Origin: Oreohelix idahoensis
Lineage: Eukaryota; Mollusca; Gastropoda; Stylommatophora; Oreohelicidae
Direction: 5' to 3'
NCBI GenBank assembly: GCA_024509875.1
Contig: JAMPIV010009898.1
Location: 434,001 to 498,000, forward strand
DNA: 64,000 nucleotides
Part shown: positions 23,086-34,228 of the stretch, piece after piece
Layout: each line of letters begins with the position of its first letter
Position numbering within the stretch: position 1 is the stretch's first letter
Translations under genes and position numbers: made by a program
The notes under the pieces: model-generated
The model's input: only the letters and a program-made list of their open reading frames with translations
Told to the model about the DNA's origin: nothing
Database searches by the model: none

Positions 23086-25906
23086 TTGGTGATTTCACAT
23101 GACTCGTTTGTGAAACTACAAGAAGAAAACTCTTCTCTAAATAAATACTTTCTTCTCGCTAAAAACGGTGATCCGAATCAAAATACAATTCACAAATCGT
23201 ATATCACTATGAAGAATGGTATACTAGTACGCATGGTACAACACTCAGACAAATCTATGCACTCTCAAATTCTTGTGCCCAAAAGTATGAGAACCTTAAT
23301 TCTTCAACATGCACACGATTCTCAGTGTGCTGGACACATGGGTTTTTCTCGCACTAAGTCGAGAGTTCTAGCGGCTTTCTTTTGGCCATTCGTAAACAAA
23401 GACATACGAATTTATTGCCGATCTTGTAAGATTTGTCAAGAAGTCAAATCTAGAGGTCCACGACATGCTGCACCTATCCAGGCTGCAGACATTCCCATTC
23501 GACCATTCCAGAAGATGGTAATATATATTATTGGCCCTTTTAAGATTAAGTCAGCCAGAGGACATCAATTCATCCTAACATGCGTCGGCATGTGCACACG
23601 TTGGCCAGAGGCTATACCTCTAAAAAGCATATCTACTGCCGATATCGCAGACGCTCTTTGGCTAATATTTTCTCGTTTGGGTTTCCCCAGAGAAATATTG
23701 TCAGACCATGGTACTCAATTGATATCAGACACTATGTCGCAGGTGATGTCTATCCTAGATATTAAAAGGTCTCTCAGTAGTATTTATCACCCAATGTCTA
23801 ATGGGTTAGTTGAACGTCTTAATAGAACACTTAAGAACTTACTTGGCAAGATTACTGAGGATCATCCTCAGGATTGGGACAGGGTTTTACCCGCGGCTCT
23901 CTTTACCTATAGAGAGGTCCCCAACGAGCATACAGGGTTTTCTCCCTTTCAACTAGTTTTTGGCGCGCAACCGCGCGGTCCTATGTCCTTGCTACACGAT
24001 TTGATAACTGCCGATAATATTGACAATGACACTCAATCTTCATATGAGTATGTCATTGCTCTCAGGCATAAGATTATCGAAGCATGCAAGTTAGCGACTT
24101 CATCCTCCGAATTTGCCAAAGAAAAGGCGAGGCAATTCGCTAATAAGAGACGCCTACGTCAACTTTGTCCTGGAGACAAAGCGTTTGTCTTACTTCCTTC
24201 GAGGGAGAACAGACTTCTCATTGCATGGAAAGGTCCATATAGAATAGTCTCAAAAATTTCCGATGTCGACTATGTTGTCGATATTGATGGAAGGCATAAA
24301 AACTTCCATATAAATATGCTTACGGAATTTATTGAACGACCAGACTATTTGCAGCCTATTTTCCAGGTGACGGACGATTCTCCAGTCCAACATGGTCATA
24401 TCTCATCCTTGTCGGTTATACAGGAGGAGGAACCCACGTTTTCAGATGTTAATCTACCTCTTCCTATGATTCCACTCAATTCTACGGAATCATGGAGAAA
24501 CGTTTCGGTTTCTTCTAATTTGTCTTTTGAGGAACAACGTCAATTATCTTCTTTGCTACAATCATTTCAGGATGTCCTTACCGACATTCCTGGACACACA
24601 CATATTATCAAACATGACATTATACTTACTGATCATAATCCGATCAGAGTAAGACCATATCCTATCCCTATTCATTTCCAAGCGCAAGTCGAGAAAGAAT
24701 TGGATGAAATGATACAATTGAAAATAATTGAACCATTCACTTCAGCATACTCTTCGTCCATGGTTATTGTTCGAAAGAAAGACAATAACATACGTCTTTG
24801 CGTCGATTATCGCAAATTGAACCAAGTTACGAAGTTCTATGCTGAACCTATGCCTTTATTGGAAGATCTACTTACTAGACTTTCTAAATCGCTATTCTTT
24901 ACTAAACTTGACTTGTCGAAAGGCTATTGGCAAGTTCCGTTAACTGAATGCGCCAAACCTTTCACTGCTTTCTCAACACCTAGGGGTTTGTATCAATGGA
25001 ATTTTATGCCTTTCGGGCTGATGAACGCCCCAGCTACTTTCGTACGCATGATGCGTCGAATTCTCTCATTTCGTACAGATGTCATCGCATACTTAGACGA
25101 CATCTGTCTTTTCAGCGATACTTGGGAAGAACACTATTCAGGTTTAAATGAGTTACTGTCTACTCTACGCGAGCATAATTTGACTGCAAAACCCTCTAAA
25201 GCCTTTGTTGGGTTTAGTGAAATTTCTTTCCTAGGTCATCGTGTTGGTCATGGTCTATTGAAGACAGAGGACCAAAACATTTCTAAGATATTAAATATCT
25301 CCGTTCCTAAAACAAAAAAGCAAGTGCGTAGTCTCTTGGGATTAATACAATTCTACGGAAGATTCATTAAGAATCTGTCCTCCATTATGGCACCTCTTTC
25401 AACTTTATTGAAAAAAAGGTTCTCCTAATATGGTGCGATGGTCCCAAGAATGCCAATCTTCATTGGATCAGATTAAGAATTTGTTCTCATCTCCTCCTAT
25501 TTTACGACTACCATCGATTGATAAGACTTTTGTCCTTCGTAGTGATGCCTCTTCCACTGGGATCGGGGCGGCTCTTATGCAGGAGTATTCAGGAACTCTG
25601 CATCCTGCGATGTATATCTCTAGGAAATTGAATGTGGCAGAAAGGAACTATTCGGTTTTAGACCGTGAATTGTTAGCTATGGTCTGGGCCATTCTTAAGC
25701 TACAAAGACTCCTTCTAGGCGCGCATTTAATTATGGAAACCGACCAAAAAGCTCTCACAGCTATGCAGAACAAGGATTTGAAGAGCTCGAGATCTACTCG
25801 ATATGCTATTGCTCTTCAACCTTTTCATTTCACGGTGCGGGCTATCCGTGGTTCGGATAATGTGATGGCGGACATACTGTCTAGATGCCCACATGATTCC
25901 ACTTAA
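23086..25906 (+). pseudogene. pol: Pol of copy A: integrase, then RT, then RNase H
   Basis: The first frame (23086-25428, 780 codons) carries an HHCC zinc region (His77, His84, Cys114, Cys117). The integrase core has Tyr147 where the first catalytic Asp belongs (IYIIGP; copy B has IDLIGP), then Asp207 (LSDHGT) and Glu243 (NGLVERLNR), giving D-35-E. A GPY/F module follows (WKGPY, 381-385). RT spans about residues 540-780 with LDLSKGYWQVPL, MPFGLMNAPATF and YLDD at 669-672. One extra A in the run near 25413 shifts RNase H into 25430-25906, where SDAS, DRELLA, ETDQKAL and ADILSR mark its four acidic residues. The domain order, with integrase first, is that of Gmr1-like elements. It cannot integrate as it stands. 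Confidence 0.9.
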
Positions 25907-26710
25907 GTCTTGTGTCCTAGATTTCATGATACATTTCCAGACTCATGTCTGTTCATAATATACATTAACACATTTGTTCCACCTTAGATTAGTAAATTTA
26001 TTGTTTTCTTTCTCTATTACTATCTTTGATGTAATGTGGAAGGTTAAGGTTAACATAAAATAAAGGTCAAAAAAAAAAAATAAAAAAATAAGAAAAGGAA
26101 AAATGTTAAAATGGCCACATATAATACTTAAATAATTTTGTAATGACTATAGTGCATTATAGCATGTTACTAATTGTGTCATTTATATTGTTCTCAGTGC
26201 AAACTAGTACCAAGTACGGAGCACTTGTGAGAACCATGATCATGCCATACCTTACATTTGTTCGAGAGATCGCAGCACTTATTTGTATATAATATACTTC
26301 TATTGTTAGATAATGTGTAAGGAATTTAACAAATTTGGTCATGTCCATCCATTACATATATTAATGGTATAACATTGTAATTTGTATATTGATATGACTT
26401 CTTGAGATAGATTGTCATTTTGTCTTTGCTATGATTATAGTATTGCATAATTGTTTGATAGTTATGTAATTTTTGTTAGTATCGCCAGCAACTGAGGTTT
26501 CTTTGATGGTACCGTCCCGAATATATTTTCTATTATTTGGTGAGATGATTTGATTCTCTCCGGACGCTCTATGTGTGCGTCGATTCAACCTGACATTAGG
26601 TTGATTCTTTCATTGGCGCATTATTCATGTGTCATGTGCTTGTGGTATCTTGCTCATTGATGTATTTTTTTTTAAATGGGTCATTTTATTATACGGGGGG
26701 TGCGGTAGTC
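25907..26710 (+). other. 3' non-coding region and polypurine tract of copy A
   Basis: No ORF. An A-rich tract lies near 26069-26100. CGGGGGGTG at about 26695-26703 sits directly before the right LTR (TGTTGC at 26711) and is the likely polypurine tract for plus-strand priming. Confidence 0.6.
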
Positions 26711-27445
26711 TGTTGCTGTCGTTTTTGACGGAGTCATAATAGGTAAATCTATTTAATACTTTTGTTGGTCAAAGTTGAGGATAATTGGGTATTAACTTCT
26801 ATGACAGGTTGTTTAAGGGTTATCTTCTCTTTCTTTCAATTATTGTCGTTGATCTGTCTTAATGATGCTCAGTTTTATGCTGTCTAGGCATGCGCAAGTT
26901 CTGGGCGCGAACTGAGGGAACTTCCGTCAGGTAGAAGGTTTTTTGGGCTGTCGGACATGATGTCCGTTGTGATTTTCTCAATATCATCATGGGGATTGGA
27001 AAGTTTTCGATATGACTGAAATGGCAATGTTTTCCCCAGTGATTATTTGTTCGTCAAGAGTGACGACATTTATTAAGTGTGTATCCGGAAGATTCTGTAA
27101 AAGGTAAATGACATTCTTATTAATATGCCTTTGGTTGCAGAACATTTGAAGTTACCTATCTGCGAGTGAAGTTCACAGATCTTGAGAGACAGAATTCCTT
27201 CTTTGCTTCTTGTTCTAGCCAAATGAGACTATGTGTTTTCAATTGAACAGAAGCCTAATGATGATGATAAATTATTGTGGACGCCGCAGGTTGGCGGTAT
27301 ATATGTTTAGCATGGTTTGATCGTGCCTGCTAACAAAGGATACACAGCTGTCTACATATTGAGGCCCTGTATTACGGCCAATATTTTTCAGCAAGAGGAA
27401 ATATATCTGGCGGGCTATGCCAGTTGAATAACAGCCTTAAGTATT

Positions 27446-28661
27446 CTTCTTCTTCTTCTGCGATCCTTAACCACCGACCGTCAAAGCAGTCAGTGGCCAT
27501 CACGCCTAGTGGCGTCTTGTAGGGCAACAACAAATTGATTCCACTTTGCACGGTCGGTGGCCATCCTTCGTACAGTGCCCCAACTCAGGTTCATTCTTTG
27601 CATCTCAGCCTCCACAGTCCTCCGCCAAGTTGTTTTTGGTCGGCCTCTCTTTCGCTTTCCTTCAGGGGTCCAAAGCATAGCTGTTCTTGTGATGGCATCG
27701 GGGTCTCTTCTGAGGACATGACCAACCCAGCTCCAGCGTCTGCCAGCTATGATGGTGTGCATGTCCTCTTGCTTGCTACGAGTAAGCAGATCTTGGTTGG
27801 TGATGGTATTCGGCCAAAAAATGCGTTGAATTTTTCTTAGGCATGTTGTGTGAAAAGAGGACAATTTTGACATTTCCTTCTCTGTGACTCTCCAGCATTC
27901 CGCACCATAGAGAAGCACAGAAAGCACGCAGCTCTGGTATAATCTTAATTTTGTGCTTGTGCTGTATTGGGAGGACTTCCAGATGTTATTTAGGCTAAAG
28001 AAGGCTGTTCTTGCCTTATTCATTCTGATGTTGATGTCTTTGCCTGCCCCACCGTCTGGTGTTACTATGCTTCCTAGGTATGTGAAGGTATCTGTCTGTA
28101 CCAATTGCTGATTCCTTACTGATATGGGCTCAGGGTTGCTCACATTGAGCGTCATGACCTCAGACTTCTTTAAATTGATGTTCAAGCCCACCTGCTGGCT
28201 AAATTTATTAAGTCTATCCGTTTTTTCCTGGATGTGTTGATGTGAATATGCCAGCAGTGCAATGTCATCTGCATATTCCAGATCTTCCAATGTAGAAAAT
28301 GTAGTCCATCTTATTCCTCTTGGACTGCCCTCTGTTGTCTGGCGCATCACCCAGTCTATGACTGTTAAAAAAAAGAGTGGTTGATAAGGGGCATCCCTGT
28401 CGTACTCCTGTCTTCACCTCGAAGGTTAGGTTGCTCTGCCCAACACTACACGTAAAGTTGGCATAGAGGCTTTTTATGATTGCCACTATGCAGCTTGGAA
28501 TTCCATAAGCCCTCAGTATTTTCCATAAACTGTCCCTATGTATGCTGTCAAAAGCCTTTTCAAAATCAACAAAATTTATGTAAAGCTGTCTTTGCCATTC
28601 TGAGCACTGCTCTATAATGTTCCTGAGAGTGAATATATGGTCTACACATCTTCTGTTCTTT
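27446..28661 (-). mobile_element. 5'-truncated RTE-like LINE in the LTR
   Basis: Target duplication GCCTTAAGTATT (12 bp) at 27434-27445 and 28662-28673; the uninterrupted site in the left LTR near 16455 has the single version. The 3' tail is (AGA)n, seen as CTTCTTCTTCTTCT on the plus strand. The coding content starts within RT, so the 5' part is missing. Confidence 0.95.
27490..28640 (-). pseudogene. RTE reverse transcriptase C-terminal half
   Basis: On the minus strand: FVDFEKAFDSIHRDSLW near 28560, then TGVRQGCPLS (28265-28486 frame). After a frameshift at an A-run near 28360, a 286-codon frame (27490-28350) holds LEYADDIALLAYS with the catalytic YADD, a thumb region, and the C-terminal RRWSWVGHVLRRDPD and PEGKRKRGRPKTTWRR. 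Only one clear frameshift is visible, so the copy is young. Confidence 0.85.
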
Positions 28662-29258
28662 GCCTTAAGTATTATTGCTACGCAATTTAGGAGCTCGTTC
28701 GTTGGACGACAGAGCTAATTAAGTACCTGATGCGCTGAGTCAATGGTACAGAAGCTACATTATAAACTGTAACATTAGGACAGATGATGTTTGGGTATGT
28801 CCTAGTTGATGTATGATGCAAGCCTTTGATTACCAGACATTTAACAGTCATTCATTATTTATGTGAAGTCCTTGATCTTGTCGATTTGACTGTCCTTTTG
28901 ATGCTACTGTCAGTTTCGTAAATAAATGTTTGAAACGTGCCAGCAGTCTTCAATTCATCATTGACTACTGTATGCGAGTGTATGGGTACATTATTGACTT
29001 AACTAAGAGCTTCAAGCATTCGCGTTCTCGTCTACACCCACACTCAGCACATCATAATACCAGTACCACACATCTACAACATGTACGCTGTTTTGCGTGA
29101 GTGATCATAGTACCCCTGGCAGTGCCTCACGCTGGTGGCCGTTACATTTCTGGCCGTTACATTTCTGGTGACCTCTACACCTCACGGTAGAAGGGGAACG
29201 ACTAAGTAAGTAACATTTCTGGTGACCTACATCAACACCGCAACATTACACAGTCCAG

Positions 29259-29615
29259 GTGAGAAACGACACGTTCACTCTGCCAGCTTTCACATCACGC
29301 ATAAACATGTACGTTACAATCACGATCGGGGGCATAGTTAAATATTATCCAACTGTGGAAGTCTTTTTAGATACCCCTTATTTTACGGGAAGGACTCTCG
29401 TGTGCCTGTTGGATAAACCAATCGCTGGAATAACGCTGGGAAATATCTCTGGACTTCAGGAGTGCACTAATGATGATATTTTAAAATGGGAACAGCAACA
29501 TTTGTTTACGGCAAATGCTGTCACTAACAGAGCTCAGTCTCGTGCAGAATTGAAAGAACAGGTTCAAATTGAGGAGGTGTCGTGTTTTGGTCTGTCTTAC
29601 AACACGGTTTTCTAA
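29259..29615 (+). pseudogene. Protease fragment of copy B fused to the leader
   Basis: After a short leader-coded stretch it reads VTITIGGIVKYYPTVEVFLD, PYFTGRTLVCLL and KPIAGITLGNISG. These align with the C-terminal half of copy A protease (22800-23000). The active-site DSG half is absent, so gag and the first half of protease were deleted precisely up to here. It also shows that the TGA after protease in copy A is not conserved, because this frame runs on past that point. The frame begins with GTG inside CAGGTGAGA, not a standard eukaryotic start. Confidence 0.75.
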
Positions 29616-32600
29616 ATCTGACCATACCGCACGCCATTAGGTAGGGAACTCTCTAATACAATAACCAATCAAAACGTACCTTTATTATCATTGTTGTAGG
29701 GAACGTACTATGCTTAAAACCTAGAGGCTATTTTGTGTAACCGATGGGACAATAATATTTAATTTCATAAGAACTAAAGAAGTATCACCGGAAAGGATTA
29801 TGTAATTCATCAACGGGAATGTTACTTTAGAGGTAGGTGTAAACACTCTATCGAATAATATTATAGTAAGATAGAAACATCGAATAAACGAGTTGTGTTA
29901 CATCAGGATAAGTTAAACTTAGCTAGTTAAAGCATGCATACATTTAAATGCATTGTGCAAACTAAATAATTTATAGATAGATCGATACAAAATAATTCAC
30001 AGTGTAAGTCCACCTTTAAATGACCAAAATCGCCCCATAAATAAGGAAAATAATTGAAAAACTAGATTTTATACATTGTACAGAAGGCAAAATTATGCCT
30101 CATTTTGGGATCCTTTACTCCTTTTTACACCCATGTCATCCGATACGCCGAAGGCGTGACTATAAAAGACCTTGCCCTTGGCTATTTGACGCCACTAACA
30201 AATTCAAACCACAAGCTGCCCAGAAAGAAGCGGTAAACTGTAATCGTATTGTACCTTTGCCAACCGCATCTGTTGCGCAGACCATAGAAGCCATTAACAG
30301 CCTGTGTGTTTTGCCTGAGGGTAAGAATGACTATATATATGTATATGTACATATTTATGTATTATTCCTGTGATTTAATCCACGTGTGTTAGAAAGTGAA
30401 AAAATCCTATGTTAAAAAATATTCCAGGACGAATGTGTTGCTTGCTGGACCGCAAAGCATGTGTTGGTTTTAGAGGCAAAAGCCAGCGTTGTAAAAGGTG
30501 TAGGTTTATTGAAAATGATGTCAAGAATACGACTGTAAATTTAATAATACATTGGAAAGAGTATTTGTTAAAGGAATGACATGTATCATGGAAACTAAGG
30601 CAGGATTGACAGGACTTGTTATAATGAATCGATTAAGATATTACTTGTAAATTTATACTATTCCAAATCATTATATGTAAGACAATCATGGACAAAGGAA
30701 TCAACTTAGGAATTATAAGGAAATTTTAGTCACAGTGAACTGACTGTGATGGGTGGTGAAGGTAAATTGTCCTGTGCATATGTTAGTACAATTTCTGACG
30801 CTGTATGTTATGTCCTTTGTGTGTAAAGGCAGAGTAGTGCTGGACCATACATAGGTTCTGATTATTTGAATTTCAGGTTTTATCCTGAAACGTTGTATCC
30901 TGCAAAGGACCCAACGTATCTGATTCCTATAACTCGTTTTGGACTTTGAGGTGCATGTCGTAGATTTTTGATAGGGAAATTAAGACTTGGGTTGGTCCCT
31001 TCTGAATAGGTTAGAATGAGTGATAGCCACAGTGAGATATGATAATAGAAATAAAGTTCCACGAGTGAGATGGTAGAAATTTATAGAGGCTGTCCCAGAA
31101 ATCGAGAATCTCTCTCTCTCTTTCCGCCTATCTTCTACAACAGGTCCAAAGGAATCAGACAGTCTATAAAAAATATGTATATTAATATATATCCACTCAC
31201 GTGCCCGCACATACAAGTGACGACAGTTAGACACACAGACGTGGGAACAACTATAACAATGATTATATAGATATTATGGGAACGAACTGACCACCACACT
31301 GAAATAAATGTAGGTATAGTTTAATTATCATAGTGAACTTACATCACAACATATAAAATACATCAAAAGCATATACAAATAGTCATAAGAATCAAGGAAT
31401 GCTACAATAGTGATAGACCCGTTTGTATGGTTCTCCCCTGGATATATAGCTCACAGTCCCGTTAGAAGAAAGTGATAACCCCAAAGAGTTACAGATACAT
31501 ATGATTGAGTGTATGGTTTCCCCCTTTTAAGGTATGGACAGACTTGATACTCTGCTTTATTCTAAGGGTACATATAGTTAGCAATACTTGCATAAAGAAA
31601 GTTACAACGTGGGTGACTCAAACAAAGAACATCCTTCAGTCTACTTTCACTCGGTTCTTTCATCAGGGCCCTTATATACTTACAATCGTGCTGTGGTTCG
31701 CCGTCTGGCGCAAACTTTGGGACACTCACACACTTTTTATCTGTTACTGTCGTTAAATGAAACTGATCCCAGCTCTGCAGATTTGTTTGGTGGTTTCATC
31801 AAAATGGATCTGGGGAGCGTCTGCTTCATGCCATAGTTATTTCAGACTAAAGTTAGTGTCACTTGACTCACGAGGTAAGAATTAGGCTTAAACGAGCACA
31901 CAATGTCAGAACACGAGGTTTCCCTTAATTAGGAAGATGACCGGTGGACAACTTCTCTTAACAAATAATCTTGGTTCACCACACACTTGTCAACAATGTC
32001 GGAAAGTTAATGTTTTAGATTTTTGTAATTTTTCTCGCCACAAGGCAGCATGTACATTAGAGTTAGTGTAGAAATATGCACTGGCTCAAAGGCCCAGTAT
32101 AAGCATTTATTAGGTATGTCTCTGTACAAAACGCCGGCAAAGTATGGGTTACCCCAGTATTCACTGAATAAAGAAAAAACACATATGAAATATGTTACAT
32201 ATTATGTACTCAATATAACTTACGTTTTTAAAATGCAAGCGTACAGCTTGACTTATCATTTAAAACTGTTACCGTGAAATAAGTTGTATATAAAAAATCA
32301 TCAATCCTCATGAATTAGGAATACATACGTATTCCGTCAACACTCATGGGGCATCTAGCATTATAAGTTAGTTTAGAAAAATTGTTCCCGTCTGATTATT
32401 TAGCAGTTAAATTAAATTCGTTATAGCTACATTGTTGTTTAAGCTAGAAATTATAATTTATTCTGCTTTCCATTGAAACACGTCACTAGAAAATAATACA
32501 GACTATATAATTAAGCACTCTGCACCAGATCTAACTAGTGAAATATGAAATAAGCGATTATCACTTTAAACACTTCACAAAATATTAGATAATTATTATA

Positions 32601-34228
32601 ATATATACCTCAACACACAGAACTACAGGTAATCGCACACTTTAGAATTATACGCTGATATATTTATTTGAAGTCTAGAGTTCGGTAAATTTCCGAACAA
32701 ACTAGGGCTTCGCTATACAGCTTATTCTATTCACAAACAACCTGTCTACTGCAAATTTTGAGGACTGAATGAAAATAAAGTTTAACATTCTGGTTATATC
32801 TATTACCAGACAAAGGGTCCCAACTTTATTTCGCCAAACGAAATAATCTCCCCTTTCCGTCTAAAACACCTTACATCAACTAGAAGACTACCATGAACTG
32901 ACACTCGTGCGTTTTCACACCTCACGCTGACCAGGCCAACAGTGAGTGCCTTGTCAGCTGGGATTTTCAGACAAATGTCTCAAACTGCGCCGAGGAGATG
33001 TCGGCTATCGCGCCTCACTGAGCGCTCAGCCGATGCAACTCGTTGTGTCAGGTGAAAATGCAGACAAATTTGTCGCCTATGAGTCTGGCGAAAGCGAATA
33101 TTCACGGTGTATTTCGTCTGGTGCAGGGAATGCTGTAGACATATGTCTTCTCCTATGTCTGGCCAGACGAATATATTCACAGTTTCGTCCACTGACACCT
33201 AATGCAATAGAATGCATTTTAACGCTCTCTCTCTGACACGTTATGTCATAAATGCGTTTACCAGTATGAGAAAGAAAACGGTAAAGTTGAGAATGGGGAA
33301 GAAAATATTTTTCGCAAACGAATGGATGCGAAAAATACAGGAAAAAGGTAAAGAGTGATAATAAAATAGAGGATACGGGTGAAAGAAAAAGAAGAGGATA
33401 TAGGCAATTTATGATCAATAACCTCTCTGTGACAGTGCAAAGGCTCATGATGTCAATGTAGCTAGCCACCATTGTTCCACTGCCTGGCAAGTCACAAAGT
33501 TGTTCGTCCACGGCAGAAGAGTGTGGGATTTTCTGGATTTTAAGATAAGTAGCCTTATCTAGCCACTGATCAGCGTGTTCAATAAAAGATATCACCACAA
33601 AAGAAAACATAAATATATTACTAACATTTCAGTGGGGGGGTGAATTTAAGGACATTATGAATCCACCATACCTTCAACGTCAAAATCATTGACATTGTAT
33701 TAAATTTAAAATTATTCATCAGTGTGGAAGACAATAGAAACTTCAATACAAGATTATGGTTTATAAATTTTAAATTTCTATGCTTATTTATTTAAAGCTG
33801 TAAATACCTTTGAGTTTTCCTTTGTTACCTAACCAAAAGAGAACAGGGTTAGGTAAATAAATTGTAAATACATATATATCAACAGACGTGCTGAATTATT
33901 TGAATTAAAGTTTCAAGTTTGTTTGATATTTAATTTAGATTGATAGATAGACTATATTATACACCCCTAGACCAACTAGTCAATATAAATGATAAATAAT
34001 AACACATAATACCAAAGGAGAATATACGAAAGGGGCAAATAGATTGTTAGGACATATCCTTTCAACTCCTGGAGGTTTATACAGCTGGATTCTAACCTTT
34101 GATGTCGATACACCCTTATTCTTTTCAGAAAAGGGGGTATTTCTTGCAAGACCAGTCTCTTACCTGGCACTATCCTGGTATCATCTGATACATCGTTTTG
34201 TCCAGGATATCTTTGACTTTAATAACAT
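29616..34228. other. 4.6-kb AT-rich sequence separating protease and integrase of copy B
   Basis: No protein family recognised in any frame. It carries a dispersed repeat at 31060-31520 that recurs at 54740-55120, and a CGCCTTCGGC-containing patch near 30140 whose complement recurs near 59140. It probably represents one or more insertions into copy B. I could not find matching ends or a target duplication. ORFs at 32946-33236 and 33077-33610 overlap on opposite strands and have no recognisable features. Confidence 0.5.
31060..31520 (+). repeat. Dispersed non-coding repeat, copy 1
   Basis: Colinear with 54740-55120: CTATC...CAATC/CAGTCTATAAA, ACTCACG, a CA-rich patch, ACGTG..AAC, GACCA.CACA, TTATCA, and GATAACCCCAAA/TTAATAACCCCAAA. 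Clearly related but much diverged. Confidence 0.55.

Larger units (their letters stand above)
15741..29161 (+). mobile_element. Gmr1-like LTR retrotransposon copy A (integrase before RT)
   Basis: LTRs at 15741-16965 and 26711-29161 bracket a leader, gag, protease and a pol frame with integrase, then RT, then RNase H. Subtracting one RTE insertion plus its duplication (1228 bp) from the right LTR leaves 1223 bp, against 1225 for the left, so the LTRs are near-identical in length. A G-run lies just before the right LTR. Lesions are few: an RTE in gag, one gag frameshift, an in-frame TGA between protease and integrase, a catalytic Asp lost in integrase, and one extra A before RNase H. The right LTR continues into another element leader, giving a tandem with copy B. 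Confidence 0.85.
26711..29161 (+). repeat. Right LTR of copy A / left LTR of copy B, split by an RTE
   Basis: Matches 15741-16965 except for the RTE at 27446-28661 and its duplicated site. After the end (TTACA), a 53-bp segment repeats TTTCTGGTGACC before the leader common to both copies resumes at 29215. The leader follows on directly, so the LTR is shared by two units. Confidence 0.85.

Noticed and set aside
32946..33610. Host gene candidates on both strands
   Set aside because: Overlapping frames on opposite strands with no domain, signal or conserved motif that I can recognise.
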